NCBI GenBank assembly: GCA_022592445.1
Contig: JABYQR010000004.1
Location: 248,001-312,000, forward strand
Length of the DNA stretch: 64,000 nt
Source: Cytidiella melzeri
Taxonomy: Eukaryota; Basidiomycota; Agaricomycetes; Polyporales; Irpicaceae
Direction of reading: 5' to 3'
Part shown: piece by piece, positions 45,930 through 58,206 of the stretch
How positions within the stretch are numbered: position 1 is the stretch's first letter
Layout: each line of letters opens with the position of its first letter
The notes under the pieces: model-generated
Seen by the model: only the letters and a program-made list of their open reading frames with translations
Told to the model about the DNA's origin: nothing
Databases searched by the model: none
Translations under genes and position numbers: made by a program

Positions 45930-47581
45930 ATGTCTGTTGCGTCTGCCTCGACTGTGGTCCTTGGGAAACGGAAGAAGCGTGTTTCAAATAACTATGTATT
46001 GCAGCTGGATTCTACCAGCTGCGAAGAACACACCGGCTCAGAATATGAAACAGGCTCGTCTGTTTGCGCCATTACTGCAAAGGGCAGTAGGAAACGAACG
46101 GCTGCGAAGCGGTTTTCATGCACACACGAAGGATGTATGAAGGCGTATACGAAACCATCTCGTCTGGCAGAGCATGTGAGGTCACATACAGGAGATGTAA
46201 GCTACTCTTGATCCTGGTCAAACTTTTGTTAGCTGAAAATCAACCTCAGCGACCATACGTATGTGCGACCTGCTCCAAGAGCTACTTGCGCGAGACTCAT
46301 TTACAAGCGCACTCTCGTTCACACTTGGATCCATCTGCACGACCGCTTGTGTGCGATGAGCCAGGCTGTAAAAAGCGTTTTTGGACAGCACAACATTTAC
46401 GAGTCCACAACGAGCTGCATAAAGGCGAGAAGCCTTTCAAGGTTGGCTTGCGTATTCTCTGATGCACTCGTCACTGAACACGCGGTCTCTCAGTGTACAG
46501 AAGACTCCTGCACAGCGGCATTTATGAAGCATAATCAACTTCGTGACCACGTCTGTGCGATACATGCACCGCCTGGTACAAAACCATATCGCTGCGCACA
46601 TTCAGCATGCGACAAGTCGTTTTCCACCGCTCAACACTTACGTACTCATTCCAGGGTTCACGAAGGTAAGTAGCGTTTTGAACACGGGATTTTAGTATGC
46701 TAATAAAGGCGTTTGGCTTCACAGATAAAAGATATACCTGCGCTAATCCGACGTGTCTCGCAGCGCAGACGACTGATCCGACATTCTATCCGACGTGGAC
46801 TGCATTACAACACCATATTCGGACCGCACATCCACCAATGTGTTCCCATCCTTCATGCAACGGCAAAACATTCAGCGCACAGAAGGGTCTACGAGCACAT
46901 CTCAAGATACACGAACAGCGTGAGATAGAGGAAGGATTACACGCCGTGGCATCTGATGTTGAAGATGGACCTCCTTTAAAGAGACGTAGAGGTGGAGAAG
47001 TAGGCCGTGATTTCGTCTGTGATATCGGCGATTGCACAAAGGACTTCAAATCCGTAGGACACTCCCCGCCTCTCTTTGTACTCGCGATAACTTACCTCCT
47101 CACTTCGCAGAAAAAAGCTTTGACTACGCATCGGAGAGTGAATCATGAAGGCCGACGCGATTTTTCTTGTCCACATGTGGCATGCGGTCGTAGTTTTGGC
47201 TACAAGCATCTCCTACAGCGGCATCTCGCGAAGCTGCACGTTACACAGTGCGAATCTATTTCAACCGCAGATGAAGGCGAGGAGTCATCGACGGAGCCCG
47301 TTCTGCAGCTTGATATCGATGATATCACCGGCAAAAGCTATAACAATCGTGCTGCTGAGCAGGTGTCCAGCTCAAAGAAAGTTCGATGTCCACACCCGGA
47401 CCTTGGTAGTCTTTTGCCGGAGGCGACCAACAAATCCATTAGTAGACAGTGCGATTATGTCTTCAGCCGAGCTTATGACTTGCGAAGACACCTCAAGTCA
47501 GAACACGGCATCGACGTTGAGAAGGATACGGTTGGGGTGTGGGTGCGTAGGGCAAAGACGTGTCTGACGGTGTCTACGTAA
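45930..47581 (+). CDS. Transcription factor IIIA-like C2H2 zinc-finger protein
   Basis: Start 45930 (MSVASASTVVLGKRKKRVS). Five exons: joins HTGD|RPYVC, KPFK|CTEDSC, VHE|DKRYTC and FKS|KKALTTH, GT-AG. Nine C2H2 fingers are visible in close array, beginning CTHEGCMKAYTKPSRLAEH, with TFIIIA-like features such as TGD/GEKPF linkers and alternating spacing. A tenth, after a spacer of about 55 residues, is CDYVFSRAYDLRRHLKSEH. The spacer before the last finger resembles yeast TFIIIA. By family it binds the internal control region of 5S rRNA genes and 5S rRNA. Finger 6 has an enlarged loop (CLAAQTTDPTFYPTW). Other poly-C2H2 factors are possible but less likely. Confidence 0.82.
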
Positions 47582-47854
47582 CACATCTCCATCCCGTCTA
47601 GATCTATCGTCGTCTAGCTATATATGTATCCCACATTTTTCAGGTGCTGATTTGAACCTTGTATCGATGATTATGACACATACTCTATAGAACAACATTG
47701 CAGTGGTTTATACGAAGAGGTTCACTACGGATGGAGAACAGTGCGATGTCAATGTCCGAACAAAACCAGCCCCATGCTACGACATAATAAAGCAAATACC
47801 TGTGCGAAGTGTGAAATATGATGCAGCTGCAATTCCAAAAATAACATGCGATAA

Positions 47855-50800
47855 TTAGAAAGCAGTCGGCAGTGGCGAGAGTCGCAAGACACGGAACGAG
47901 CCAAACCTCCTCTCACAGAAATAGAGGTCATCTTCTTTGCGGCCAAGGAAGAAAACCTCGTCACGGGAATGTTCGGAGTCTGCTTCGCCCGACATAGAGT
48001 CATTGCGTCCTTGCAATTTTGATGGCCCATTGCTCGTTTTCTTGCCAGGAAAGCGATGAGGCAATCTCTGAGGTAACGAGGGCATGGGAGGAGAATCGGA
48101 CTGCGGTGAGGTGCGTTCGCCGATTCTCCAAATAAAGGCACCACGTCGGTTAACGCTGGACGTCGGCGGGTGAAAATGAGGAAAGTCTGTACGAGACGAG
48201 TCTGCAGGTAGTAGCAAAGCATCTCCGAAATCGACAATTTCTACGCCGCCCTGACGCAAAGCTACCAAAACAGCGCGATCCTGCACATCAAAGGCCTCGA
48301 GCCGTTTGACATCGCCCAATCGACTATTGTAGAAAATATCGTGATCCTCATCCTCGTCCGTACTCCACATGAAGCGACTCTTCAGGACGGAGCGCCCTCT
48401 TGCATCAACAATGGTTGTGCTATGTCCTCCGCGAGAAGAAAAGAACAACGCTGGCGGACCAAAATGCCTCGGCTGGCACAGCACAGATATCGGAGACAGT
48501 AGAGGCTTTGAAGGATCCACCGAAGGCATAAGATGAGCTTGGGACGAAGACGGATTTGGAGGGGGCGGCGAGCTGCGGAATGGGTGCGTCGGGTCTACAG
48601 ATTGCAGTCGCAGGTCTTTCAATAGCGTATATTGTGTCTCCTCTTGAGACCGCACTGGCAGATCCGGCGGTAACAGAGCATCCTTATACCATTGCTGCAT
48701 CAAGGATTCAGGCCATGGACCTAAGAAACATGTAAGCAACCCAAGAATAGAAGACAACTAGTGGAGATTCACCATGAACAACACCTTTCGGGTCACGATA
48801 ATACCACTGTGACGGGGGAATAACAGGCGGAACTGGAAGCCCAGGGGGTGAAAACTGAATTTGAGAGAGATCGATAGCTTTTCCACTCTCCTCCGGCTCA
48901 TGACTTGTCCTATATTGTAAGAACGATGGGTATGTAGGAGGTATGATATATTCATCCGCAATCGCTGCGAGAGGGAAATTCGGCGAGAACGCAAGTTGTT
49001 GAAAGGTGGTATACGGGCTGTTGTGAGCAGCCGCCAAGGAAAGGAGCTCTTCCTTGTTCGCAGGGTTTGTGACTGTGCTGGCAATGTCTGCAGAAGGGTT
49101 TGCTGGTATGTCCGCAGGATGCATGGTGCCAGGAAGAGGGCTGTTGAGCGGAGAGGGCTGATACTCTTCGTTAGGAGTCAACGTCGGAGGAGCGACAGCT
49201 ACACCGATGGTTACATTGACTGCTGTGTCATCATCAGCCGCAAGTGCCTCAGGATCACCTGGGTCTGTGCTCTGCTGAGCTTCACGAAGACGCCTCCTAG
49301 CCGCTCTACGCTCAGCTCTGCCTATCCGAACCTCCCTGACTCTCACTGTGGCCGGCTCTAGCCCAAAGACGTTTTGAGAGAAGACAAGGAAAACCTCGAC
49401 GAGATCGTCACCCTGTAGCTGTAATTCTAGAGACCTCGGCGAGTCAGGGAGAATGAATGTGCGGGACAACCCAAGCGCTGTCCTGTAAGTTCCAGCGAAG
49501 AGCTCGACCTTTTCACCATTCTCCCCACAAAGAATCGCCAGGAAACTGAAAGAAGAGGGATCAGCGAAGGCCTCAGAACATGAATCTTGTGACTTATGAC
49601 CTCTTCTTCGCTGTCTCCACGGCTTTGACCATGACAGACCCTTTGGTACCAGGCAACTTGACGTACTCAAGCTTCGGAGCTGGAGCTTGTGCGTTCAACT
49701 GTGCCGTCAGGATTTTACGTCCGTCCAAATCAGAAATCCTCGGTGATCCAGGTCGGTCGTCAGAGCGGCGTGGGTTGAATGCATTAGTGATAATCCTAGG
49801 TAAGAAACGAGAGCTGTGGGCAGAAGTAGAAGGGGGCTGCGGCGATATAGGCGTAGAAGAAGGCGAATCAGCTAGAGGCAAGTTTTGTTCCTCTCCTGGC
49901 GTAGAAGACGGCCGAGCTGGTAGTTCAGAGTTGACGGAACCGGCATCCCTGTTTCTCAACATGCGGGTAGACTGGGAGCGCGATATTGTGCTGGTTTGAC
50001 GCTGCCGTGTCTCCGTTTGAGAGGACATCAACGATTGATTTGAGGCGGCGGAGTCGATGTGTCCTGGTATCGCGGGTACCGCAGGTGTAGGAGAACTGGG
50101 CTGTTGGAATATGCCGTCGAAGACGGACCACCGTCGTCGTCTCCGAGTTGAGGAATCTAAGACGCTACGTCTAGTCTGAGTAGAGAATGATTCAGAAGTC
50201 CTTGGACTGTCAAAATTATTCTCCTCGATGTGAGTGGATCCTAGCAGAATTGCCGTTTGAGAACGCTGGGTCCCCGCTGGAGGCAAATCCGGGAGGCGAC
50301 TTTCCATCAAGGCCTCGGCCAGACTTATGCGCTCACGTGTCGGGGTTGTAGGCGAGGACGGCGCAGCCTCTTCTTCATCATCCGCATCCACTGAGCCCGT
50401 TTGCAGTTGCGCGTTCAAAGAGGGTCTTGTTGTTACCGTAAGGCTACTACCAGGAGAAGCCATGAGCGCTTGCCTCAGCGTCAGTAAAGTTGGAGTGGGC
50501 GATGGGGGCGCGGCCACAGCTACAGCCGCACCGGGCGGGCTTGCCCTAGTGAGGCTGAGGTCAAGGTTGGCGGGACGCCGACGAGTAGTGGTCGCAGATG
50601 AGATCGAGGTACGAGGTGGGGCAGTCACTTCCACACGTGCGGGAGGTGTGGATGCAGTGGTAGCTGCAGCTGCGGCACTAGTTCGCTCATCAAGAGCTTG
50701 ACTGCCACTTGGGGCAGCCATAAGGTCTATAGCTTCATCATCGCTCGAGTCCCAGCTCTCTTTCAGACCTTTAGAATTGTTATCTGCAACATCATCGCTA

Positions 50801-52225
50801 TCATGCCCTCTGCGTCCGATTGTTCCAGCTAGAACGTCGCCGACGGAAGTAGTCCTGACGCGCACCGGCAATGGATCGTCGGGAACAACAAGAGTGCTTG
50901 AGCGAGTCCGGCTGGGTGGGCTGTACGGCGGAGGGGGTCCAGAGGGGCTTAAATTGGGAGGAGGGGTCTGCGGGCGTGGACGAGGAGGCGGGGGAGTCCT
51001 GAGACGCGTCTCAGAGCCAGCGGATACAGTTGCTCTCCGCTCCGGCCTCGCCTTAACAGATGAAGGAAGTATATGACCATTTTCCTTCTTGTTCATAGTG
51101 AGCTTCTTGTCATGATTCGAAAGCACGTTTTTCTTCATCTCTTCCCGTCGGTTCTTTTCGCGCTCTCTCTTCACCTCCACTTCTATCCGCCATTCAACCG
51201 CCCGTTTTACCTCTTCGAGCGCATATACTCTCACACCATCCCTTCTCCCAGCTATAGCCACTAGTACCCCGCGGTGTTCCATGACTACCACACTCTTGAA
51301 GGGTACACGCCGAATGAGTGAGTACGGTTGTGGCGCTGGTGGGGACACCAATGGGAGCACGTCCAATCCTTGAGCATGACAAAGCAGGAGATAATGAGGC
51401 TGGAGAAAGGCACCGCTGCAAGGAGGCGTGCTAAAATGAGAAGGAGATAAAGGAGAGGTTATGGATGACAGTGAAAGTCCCAAGTCGCTTAATGAAGGAG
51501 CAGGCAACGATGGTGGAGGTGTAGCTGGGCGAGAGGGCAAGGGCGATGAGGTACGAGAAGACTCGTTAGGTAGAGGGGTGGATGGTGGAGGAGTCATGGA
51601 TTCACGCGTCGTCGGTGGTAGGTGGTCTCGTCGATGAATGAGGTTGGAGAAAAAACCAGATATACGGTTTGATCCACGGGTCTGCAGTAGCCGTTCGTCA
51701 GCGCCAGGACATTGCCACTGAGAAGCATATACTCACATCTCCTGCTCTGAGAGTGCCTCTTCGGTCCAGCGAGGAGGTCGTCGTGGGAGCCAGGCTTGCA
51801 GCCGGAGAGGCAGAGTGGGCTTCGCTGATGCTGCGCGTGTTCATGGCTGCAGGACTCGAAGGTTCCGTGACTTGCACTAGCGGTAGACTACGGACGCTGC
51901 CTTCCTCGGCGTCCTGGGAAGGGTACGCTTGAGGGGGAGGTGGACTGGAGGCGGTTGGAAAAGGCGTGTCCATCTCGTGCGCTTTCATGCTCTCCGAGCT
52001 CGTGGCTACGCTGGCTATCTTTGGTGGGCGAAGAGTCAGATCGCCTTGAGGCTCTGATATCTCTTGTATTGCGTCTCGTTCGTCGTCTGTTTCTAGCATA
52101 TCATGAGCATCGCTCCACTGCTCGTTCTCATTATCTTCCTGTCCCATGCGCCCCGGTGAAGGAGGAGATTGCTCCAGAGTGTCTGAGGAGAGACCGGCGG
52201 GCCCTGGAACGAGAGAGCGTGGCAT
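47855..52225 (-). CDS. CNH-domain protein with C-terminal GYF domain
   Basis: Large protein of about 1.25 kb codons. Start taken at the ATG at 52225 (MPRSLVPGPAGLSS). Exons join AGD|TRGSNRISG, KKR|SFLAILCG and VVHG|PWPESLMQ. After a disordered acidic N-terminus comes a CNH-like beta-propeller piece (PHYLLLCHAQGLDVLPL, VVVMEHRGVLVAIAGR). A disordered insert of some 450 residues, full of Ser/Pro/Thr, follows, then the propeller resumes (RTALGLSRTFILPDSPRSLE, DDLVEVFLVFSQNVFGLEP). A GYF domain follows: WYYRDPKGVVHGPWPESLM..WYKDALLPPDLPVR. GYF domains bind proline-rich peptides; CNH domains bind small GTPases. The biological role is unknown. It diverges from APN2 by 325 bp. Confidence 0.78.
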
Positions 52226-52550
52226 GAGAGAGCGTAGCACCACCGCAGTGGCTCGTCGTTAGTTAAATAAAAGGCGAGAGGAGTCCAGAGTGAACGTGAA
52301 AGGAGGGTAGGGCGGAGTGCAGCAAACGAGCTCGCAGCGTAGCCGCAACAGTGAGCTTTTTCTGTGCAGCGGTATGATCGTGGCAGGGACGAACTTCGCC
52401 GCGGTCAATCCGGCCCAGGGTGAGACGCACATCAGGCGCCCTGCAAGTTATACGTCCGCGCCGCCACGATCTGTGCAGTGCTAACACCAGCACAGGAGAC
52501 TATCAATAATTCCGCTGACGAGGTGAAAACTGTAGGAACCTCGTACCAGG
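52226..52550. promoter_or_regulatory. Bidirectional promoter region, GYF gene and APN2
   Basis: 325 bp between divergent start codons, GC-rich, no TATA box seen. Confidence 0.5.
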
Positions 52551-54643
52551 ATGCGGATTTTATCGTGGAACATTGTAAGTTCCAAGGCTCGCGGTATTCC
52601 CTGTAGCTGTTTCACATGGTCCCTGGTATGTGCAGAATGGGATCCGAACATTACCTAAATACCACCCGTACGTTCCATAACACTTTACTTTTCAAAAGTT
52701 CATAATCATGAGTTGCATCAGATGGAACACCTGCGGCGACTGCGAAGGTATCCTAGATGCACTCAACGCAGACATCATCTGCTTCCAAGGTGCTGTTCTA
52801 CACCCAAGATGAAAAGGACTCAGCGTTGACGATCTGTGTAGAGATGAAATCGTCAAGACAAGCTCTTCCTAAAGACGTTGCTGTGCCACCCAAGTACGGC
52901 TCGTTCTTCTCCTTCCCGGCCGCGAAAGGCGGATACAGTGGTGTTGCTGTCTACACGAGATCCGCAACGGTCATGCCGCTGAAAGCTGAAGAAGGTGTTT
53001 CAGGCACGTTACAGCCCAAACCGCAATTTTCTGCAAAAGAACGAATATCATCGTCATACCCGTCAGTACACGCCATCGATGCTTTTCCGGACGAGGAAGG
53101 CTACACGCCAGCGAGTTTCGACCAGCTTGATTCGGAAGGAAGAGGTCTTGTCCTCGACTTCGGACTTTTCGTTCTCATCAACGTTTACTGCCCAAACGAG
53201 ACATCGGACGCTCGGACGTCTTTCAAAATGAACTATCACTTGATGCTTGAAGAGCGCGTTCGTATACTGAGAGAAGAGAGCCGCGAGGTCATAGTTTTAG
53301 GCGACATGAATATCTGCGCGACTCCCATGGACCACTGTGACGGACACCTGCCAAGCAACGCGAGTTGCTTTTGGGAGCATCCAGCTCGAGCCTGGTTTCA
53401 CATGTGGCTGCATCCACTAGGTCCCATGGTCGACGTCGTTCGATCGCACTGGCCCGATCGAAAGGGAATGTTTACGTGTGCGTCATCTTCTTAGCTTGCA
53501 CTTATTATAAGGTGATCAACCGTGGAGGCCGACAGGCTGGAATATGAAGATACAGGCCAGGGAGACGAACTACGGTACTCGTGTCGATTACATTCTGGTA
53601 ACACCAGGCTTGCTGAAGTGGATCAAGCACGGCGACATTCAGCCCTCTCTGAAAGGATCTGACCATTGTCCAATCTACATTGATCTACGTGATGAGATTA
53701 CCCTAGAGTCTGGCGACACTCTCAAACTCTGCGACGTGATGCAGCAAGGGCAAGCTGCACAAGAATTGCCTCGTATAGCAGCGAAGCATTGGGGAGAGTT
53801 TTCGGAGAAGCAGACTAAACTGTCGACGTTCTTTGGGAAGAAGGTCGATGCCAGTAATGCGGTCACTGAACCTTTATCCACCCAATCCACAGAGGCTCAG
53901 GGGTCGCAGCCACTTCACGATGTACCTTCGAATGCAGGCAAGGACGAAGCTACTGCGCGCAAAAATTCGAAATTGCCCCCAAAGCCCGTGACCAAGAAAC
54001 GCTCTAGCTCCAGTTCGCAGCCGACTGGCGGTCCCTCGTCTAGCAAGAAAGCAAAAAAGAATTTCGGACAAGCCCAGATAGGTTTCTTCTTCCAGAAGAC
54101 AGCGCCAGTTGCGTCGTACGCGAAAGCCGGCTCAAGCTCTGTAGAGGTTATTGAAGTCGATAGTGACTCGGAAAAGCCAAACGCAGTCAGTGAAGAGGAC
54201 GCTGAGCAACTCGAGGCGGATTACCGGTTGGCCTGTGAGCTTGCCACCCAAGTGGATAGTACCACGGAACCGTCGGCGACACCACCTACGCCGTCGTCTT
54301 CACAGAGTAAGGCAGCGTGGACAAATCTATTCGTACCCGTCAAACCTCCAAAGTGCACAGTGCATGGGGAACCCGCGAAGAAATTCACCGTCAATAAAGC
54401 AGGGCCGAATAAAGGGAGGAGTTTTTTTGTGTGTTCGCGGTACGTAACCCGACTCTTTTTTGTGCTCAGACTGATAGAATGAACTGCATCGCGACGTGTA
54501 GCCCTGTTGGTCCTGGGTACGACAAAGGAAAAGGAGAGCGTCTTCGCGAAGAAGTAGACCACACGTACAAGTGTAACTACTTCAAATGGGCGAGCGAGGT
54601 GAAGCGAGATGCAGGAGGGATTTCCCAGAGCTCTGGCGCATGA
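52551..54643 (+). CDS. APN2: AP endonuclease 2 (Apn2/APEX2), class II DNA-(abasic site) lyase
   Basis: Repair endonuclease of the exonuclease III family with 3'-phosphodiesterase activity, nuclear. Start 52551 (MRILSWNI). Short first exons join NI|NGIRTLPKYHP|WNTCGDCEG, then CFQ|EMKSSRQ, supplying the catalytic Glu. Then SVHAIDAFPDEEG, GDMNICATPMDHCD, PMVDVVRSHWPDRKGMFT|CWNMKIQARETNYGTRVDYI, and GSDHCPIYIDL, the terminal His motif. A disordered region includes a PCNA-interacting-like QAQIGFFFQK. The C-terminal GRF zinc finger is C.VHGEPAKKFTVNKAGPNKG..FFVCSR|PVGP..CNYFKWA, with four cysteine/histidine ligands. Frame intact throughout. All features match fungal Apn2. Confidence 0.94.
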
Positions 54644-54840
54644 TCATATTCATTTGTTCATTGAACAATCGTTTTCGTTATGTTGCTTTCGACATCTGCT
54701 TTCGTATACACTCGCATTCTGCTTTACATACAGCGCACCCCAACACCGGATTTCCCGACGCGCAGGTCTCCATCAGCTCAGCTACAGCTAGTATACATTT
54801 GAGGTCTGGGAGCAGGGGTGCAGAAGGACTAACAGAACGC

Positions 54841-56044
54841 TCAATCATCATCGTCATCATCGTCAAAATCCTCTGTCTCAAGCTTGTTCCCGAAAGGATC
54901 ACCGGAAGCCATGGCCCTGCGAGCCAGCTCTGCCTTGCGATTTCGTTTCTCGTCCGCCTTCTTTTGCTTCTCTGCCAGCTTCTTGTTATACGCGTTACTG
55001 CCGACCACCTTCTCAGGATTCTTGCAGACCTTCAACCGACGATCCACTTCGCGGACACTCTCAACGTCCGGCAAATGCCCTTGCGTGGTAATCATCGTCT
55101 TGATTGGCTCTAGTATGGCGAGCATGGCATCCTCCTCACTCCCTGGGGGGGAGGCTGGTGGCGAGCATTGTTTCGATCGTATCCATGCGCGAGCTAATGG
55201 AGGAGACACGATGTCAAAGCACGCAAGGGCAATGTGTGAAGGTGTGTATATAAGTTCCGCGTCCGTCAGTCTCGCTGAACGGACATAGGAAAGCCCTTCG
55301 TCGTACGCTTTTCGCAAATCGTCAATCAGAATATCTGGCAAGGTCTAAGGATAGATTAGCCACCGCCATTCTATCACACAAAAACCACACACCTGCATAT
55401 CTAGCCATAGTCCCCAAAGCGCTCTGTGAGCATGCCACACGGCAAAGTCGAATCCGAGGCTCTGGGCTACGAGAAATTCCAAATCGAGGACGTCAGAGGG
55501 AACGGCCTTTGGTATGCGCGACGTGTATGTTTCTAGCAGTATAGGATGGTTTGTGGTCTTTGTGGCAAGAAACAATGCTGTCAGCCTGAGACCGTTCATC
55601 AGCTTGCTCTGACTGTTAGTGTCAAGAGTAGACGTACATGACATTCTTGGGATGCCAGTCCATGACAGTGTTTTTGAGATAGAAACGTTTCAGGTACGTG
55701 ATTGCCGTAGCTTCAACCTCTTCCGCGAAACGGAAGTGGCCACATGCATTAGAGACCATGCCGATATACAATTTCACCAACAGCTTCTCCTCATCTGCTG
55801 TGAGGAAGGAGACTTGCGAAGACGACCCAGGCTAAAGACCGCTGAGCTCGGGTTCAATAGAGAGCAATAGAGGGCGACGTGCCGAGTCAGCTTCAAAGGC
55901 GTTCCGAATGGCTGTGACGGCTGCAGCATTCAAAGTTGCACGGGTATCAGCAAGTTGCTCTGGTGAGAATCGCCAGTGACGGTACTGAGTGCTGCCTTCA
56001 TACAAAGATGTTCTGGAAGTCGCAGGCCGCGTTTCTTCGTTCAT
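54841..56044 (-). CDS. CCL1: Cyclin H (TFIIH kinase regulatory subunit)
   Basis: Cyclin partner of the CDK7/Kin28 kinase in TFIIH and CAK. Start 56044 (MNEETRPATSRTSLYEGS). Signature N-terminus STQYRHWRFSPEQLADTRA. Cyclin box: SFLTADEEKLLVKLYIGM, FAEEVEATAITYLKRFYLKN, TVMDWHPKNVMLTALFLATK, DLEFLVAQSLGFDFAVWHAH. Joins NVM|LTALF and LDMQ|TLPDILI are GT-AG. The first intron is odd: reading straight through meets a TAG, so either a 27-nt intron (gtcttt...gcaag) or a 66-nt one starting gtcgcc must be removed; the latter is a normal length. The C-terminus ends in a run of Asp. Convergent with APN2. Confidence 0.9.
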
Positions 56045-56488
56045 CGCAATGCCAGAAACAATGTCGGCTCGTTTGATGCGACCGTTGGCCTAGCAGTTGG
56101 AGGATGTTGGAAGGCAATTGCTCGATGTTGCCGTCGTTGTGGTGGCAGTCGTTTGCTACAGGCCATTCAGTGTAGGCGCCTGCTAACATCAGATCTGGAT
56201 CTATCTGGGATCTCTCGAGCACCTGTCAATGGGTGGTTGCCGGTTACCGTCGGTCTCCAGGTCAGTTTGAACTTCGAGCGTGCAAGGCCTTTCACTCACA
56301 TCTTCCTCCACATAGGCAGGCAATGCGACGGTGGTCGAGCAATGTGCTGAACTGAGAATACCAGCTCATTCAGTATATTTACTTCGCCTTCGCTAGCTTC
56401 GTGCTGTGGCAAGCTTTCACCATCTCCGACAGGTTTAGGTGCTGGACCACCCTGGGGAACGCTCCGTTCTTTGTCAAACACTCCTGTA
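56045..56488. promoter_or_regulatory. Divergent promoter region, cyclin H and GPI-protein genes
   Basis: 444 bp between divergent starts. Minus-strand open frames here (to 56637) overlap the signal-peptide exon of the plus-strand gene and are rejected. Confidence 0.45.
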
Positions 56489-57840
56489 ATGTGGGCAAGC
56501 ACGCACTTGCATCTTCTTTGGCTGCTCTCGCTGGCCCAAGTGCTAGCTATCCCGCGGCACGCCTCGGCCCAAACTCTCGGAAAACGGGACCAAGGGTTCA
56601 CGAGAGGATTTGCGATTTTGGACTCGCCGGCTAGCAACAGGTAGACATTACAACTTGTAATTACCTGAGAGTTACTGACTCAGAATCAGCCAAATGCACG
56701 CAGGAAGCAGCTTTAGTATTGCAGTAGATGTACGGCTCAATTCTCTCGTCTATGCTTCGCTCACACTGACAGGTAGGCCTACATGTAGGTATCCGCTGAC
56801 GGCAAACTGTCGCAGCCAGAGTTTACCAGTAGTGGGATTGACTCCCTCAACATATCTCTCATCTCCTCGCAAACATCATTCAACCTGACTGTGGTCACAA
56901 GTCCAGCTTTCCTACAACAAGAACCAGGGAGTACTGTCAAGCACTACAACTTGCCTATTCCCTCGTGCGTGCCACCAGGAGACTATAATGTGTGCTTTTA
57001 CTTGTCTCAAGCGTTTTCAGCTGCTGAAGATTTTTCTAGCTCACTATGTACGAGCTCTCGCACATCGGGGGCTCGCAGTACTTCTCAATTTCCCCATTTC
57101 CGATCACTGTTGTAAACGAGGCGCAATCGGGGCAATGTGCAGGGCTCAATGAGCTATTGGATCAACCTCAGCTGGACTCTCCTCCTCCACAAAACCCTTT
57201 CGCTACATCGGGCGCTGTGACTGCGCAAACTCCTGTACCTGCATTGACTGCCACTCAATCGGGCATGAAGATGGTACCGAGCAGCATCATGCCATCCTAC
57301 TCATCTTCATCGGTTCCTACCGTGACATACACACTTGGGCCTTCAGGTGCCCACTGGCCACTTACCGTCACAATTGTAGGTATGGGAACAGTCATCGTGG
57401 AACCTTCTGCGACTAGTGGTTCGGGAGGTGCGCTAGCCTCTGCTGTTGTAACGGACTCGGCCGCTCCTACGCGTACCATCACGCAGGGAGATGGGACGGT
57501 GGTGGTGGTTATCGGTCCTGAAAGCACGCCAGCGCCGGTAACTGTAGTCCTCGAGTCGGTCGCGACTTACACGATCACTCTTACGGAACCAGGTGAAACC
57601 AACGTGGTGACGATGACGTATGTGAATTCCTGTCTTTACTTTCAAGTGCGTGTGAATTGCTTACCTGTGAATCTTCGCAGAACAACATTACTGTCCACAA
57701 CTACTGGCATGATGAACACGCAGACGAACGTACCAGATCCTGGATTCCTACCTATAAATGCTATCTCTTCTGGTGTTTTGAACGCTGTTTCTTGTTCATG
57801 GTCAATCCTTATCCCAATCGCGCTGTCTTTTGCTTGGTGA
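56489..57840 (+). CDS. Ser/Thr-rich, GPI-anchored cell-surface protein
   Basis: Start 56489, signal peptide MWASTHLHLLWLLSLAQVLA followed by a Kex2-like KR at residues 32-33 (mature-like start DQGF). Exons join SPASN|RISQMHAG, IAVD|VSADGKLS, PGDYN|LTMYELS and VTMT|TTLLST. The middle has FNLTVVTSPAFLQQEPGS, ISPFPITVVN, then a Thr/Ser/Val-rich beta stalk (TVTYTLGPSGAHWPLTVTIV). C-terminal hydrophobic tail NAISSGVLNAVSCSWSILIP..LSFAW fits GPI attachment. The first exon is shorter than 60 codons and easy to miss, but the phase of each join fits. Similar proteins abound on Agaricomycete cell walls; function is not known. Confidence 0.75.
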
Positions 57841-58206
57841 TGCCCCTTCGAACAGTACTTACTCAAGCCCCGAGCTACACATTCTACCAATATTTCGTCT
57901 AAAGCATTATCCTCTATTTATCACCCCAAGTAACATTATTGTGCTCAACATTGTTCTGGCCACTGGTCATAACGCGCTTAGTACGATCAATGTCGCGCGT
58001 CTAACGTATTTTCGATGCATTGCTTCCGCCACAAGGTGTGTGAAAACAAGCAACTCCCCAGTCCAACAAGGATATTACATGATGGCGCCCGAAGAAGCAG
58101 CAGAGGCAGGTTACGAGCGCGGCGAGTCTGATCAGGGAAGCGGTCAGCACTTCTCTCCTCTTACCACCATACACACGTGCCACTTACCCTGCTTTGTTCG
58201 TTCGAT
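57841..58206. other. Intergenic region before IES2
   Basis: 366 bp with a small frame only. Nothing recognised. It should carry the IES2 promoter. Confidence 0.45.

Noticed and set aside
56296..56637. Minus-strand frame of 113 residues starting MLAGESKIANPL
   Set aside because: It overlaps the signal-peptide exon of the plus-strand GPI-protein gene, whose joins are consistent; the minus frame does not splice to anything sensible.
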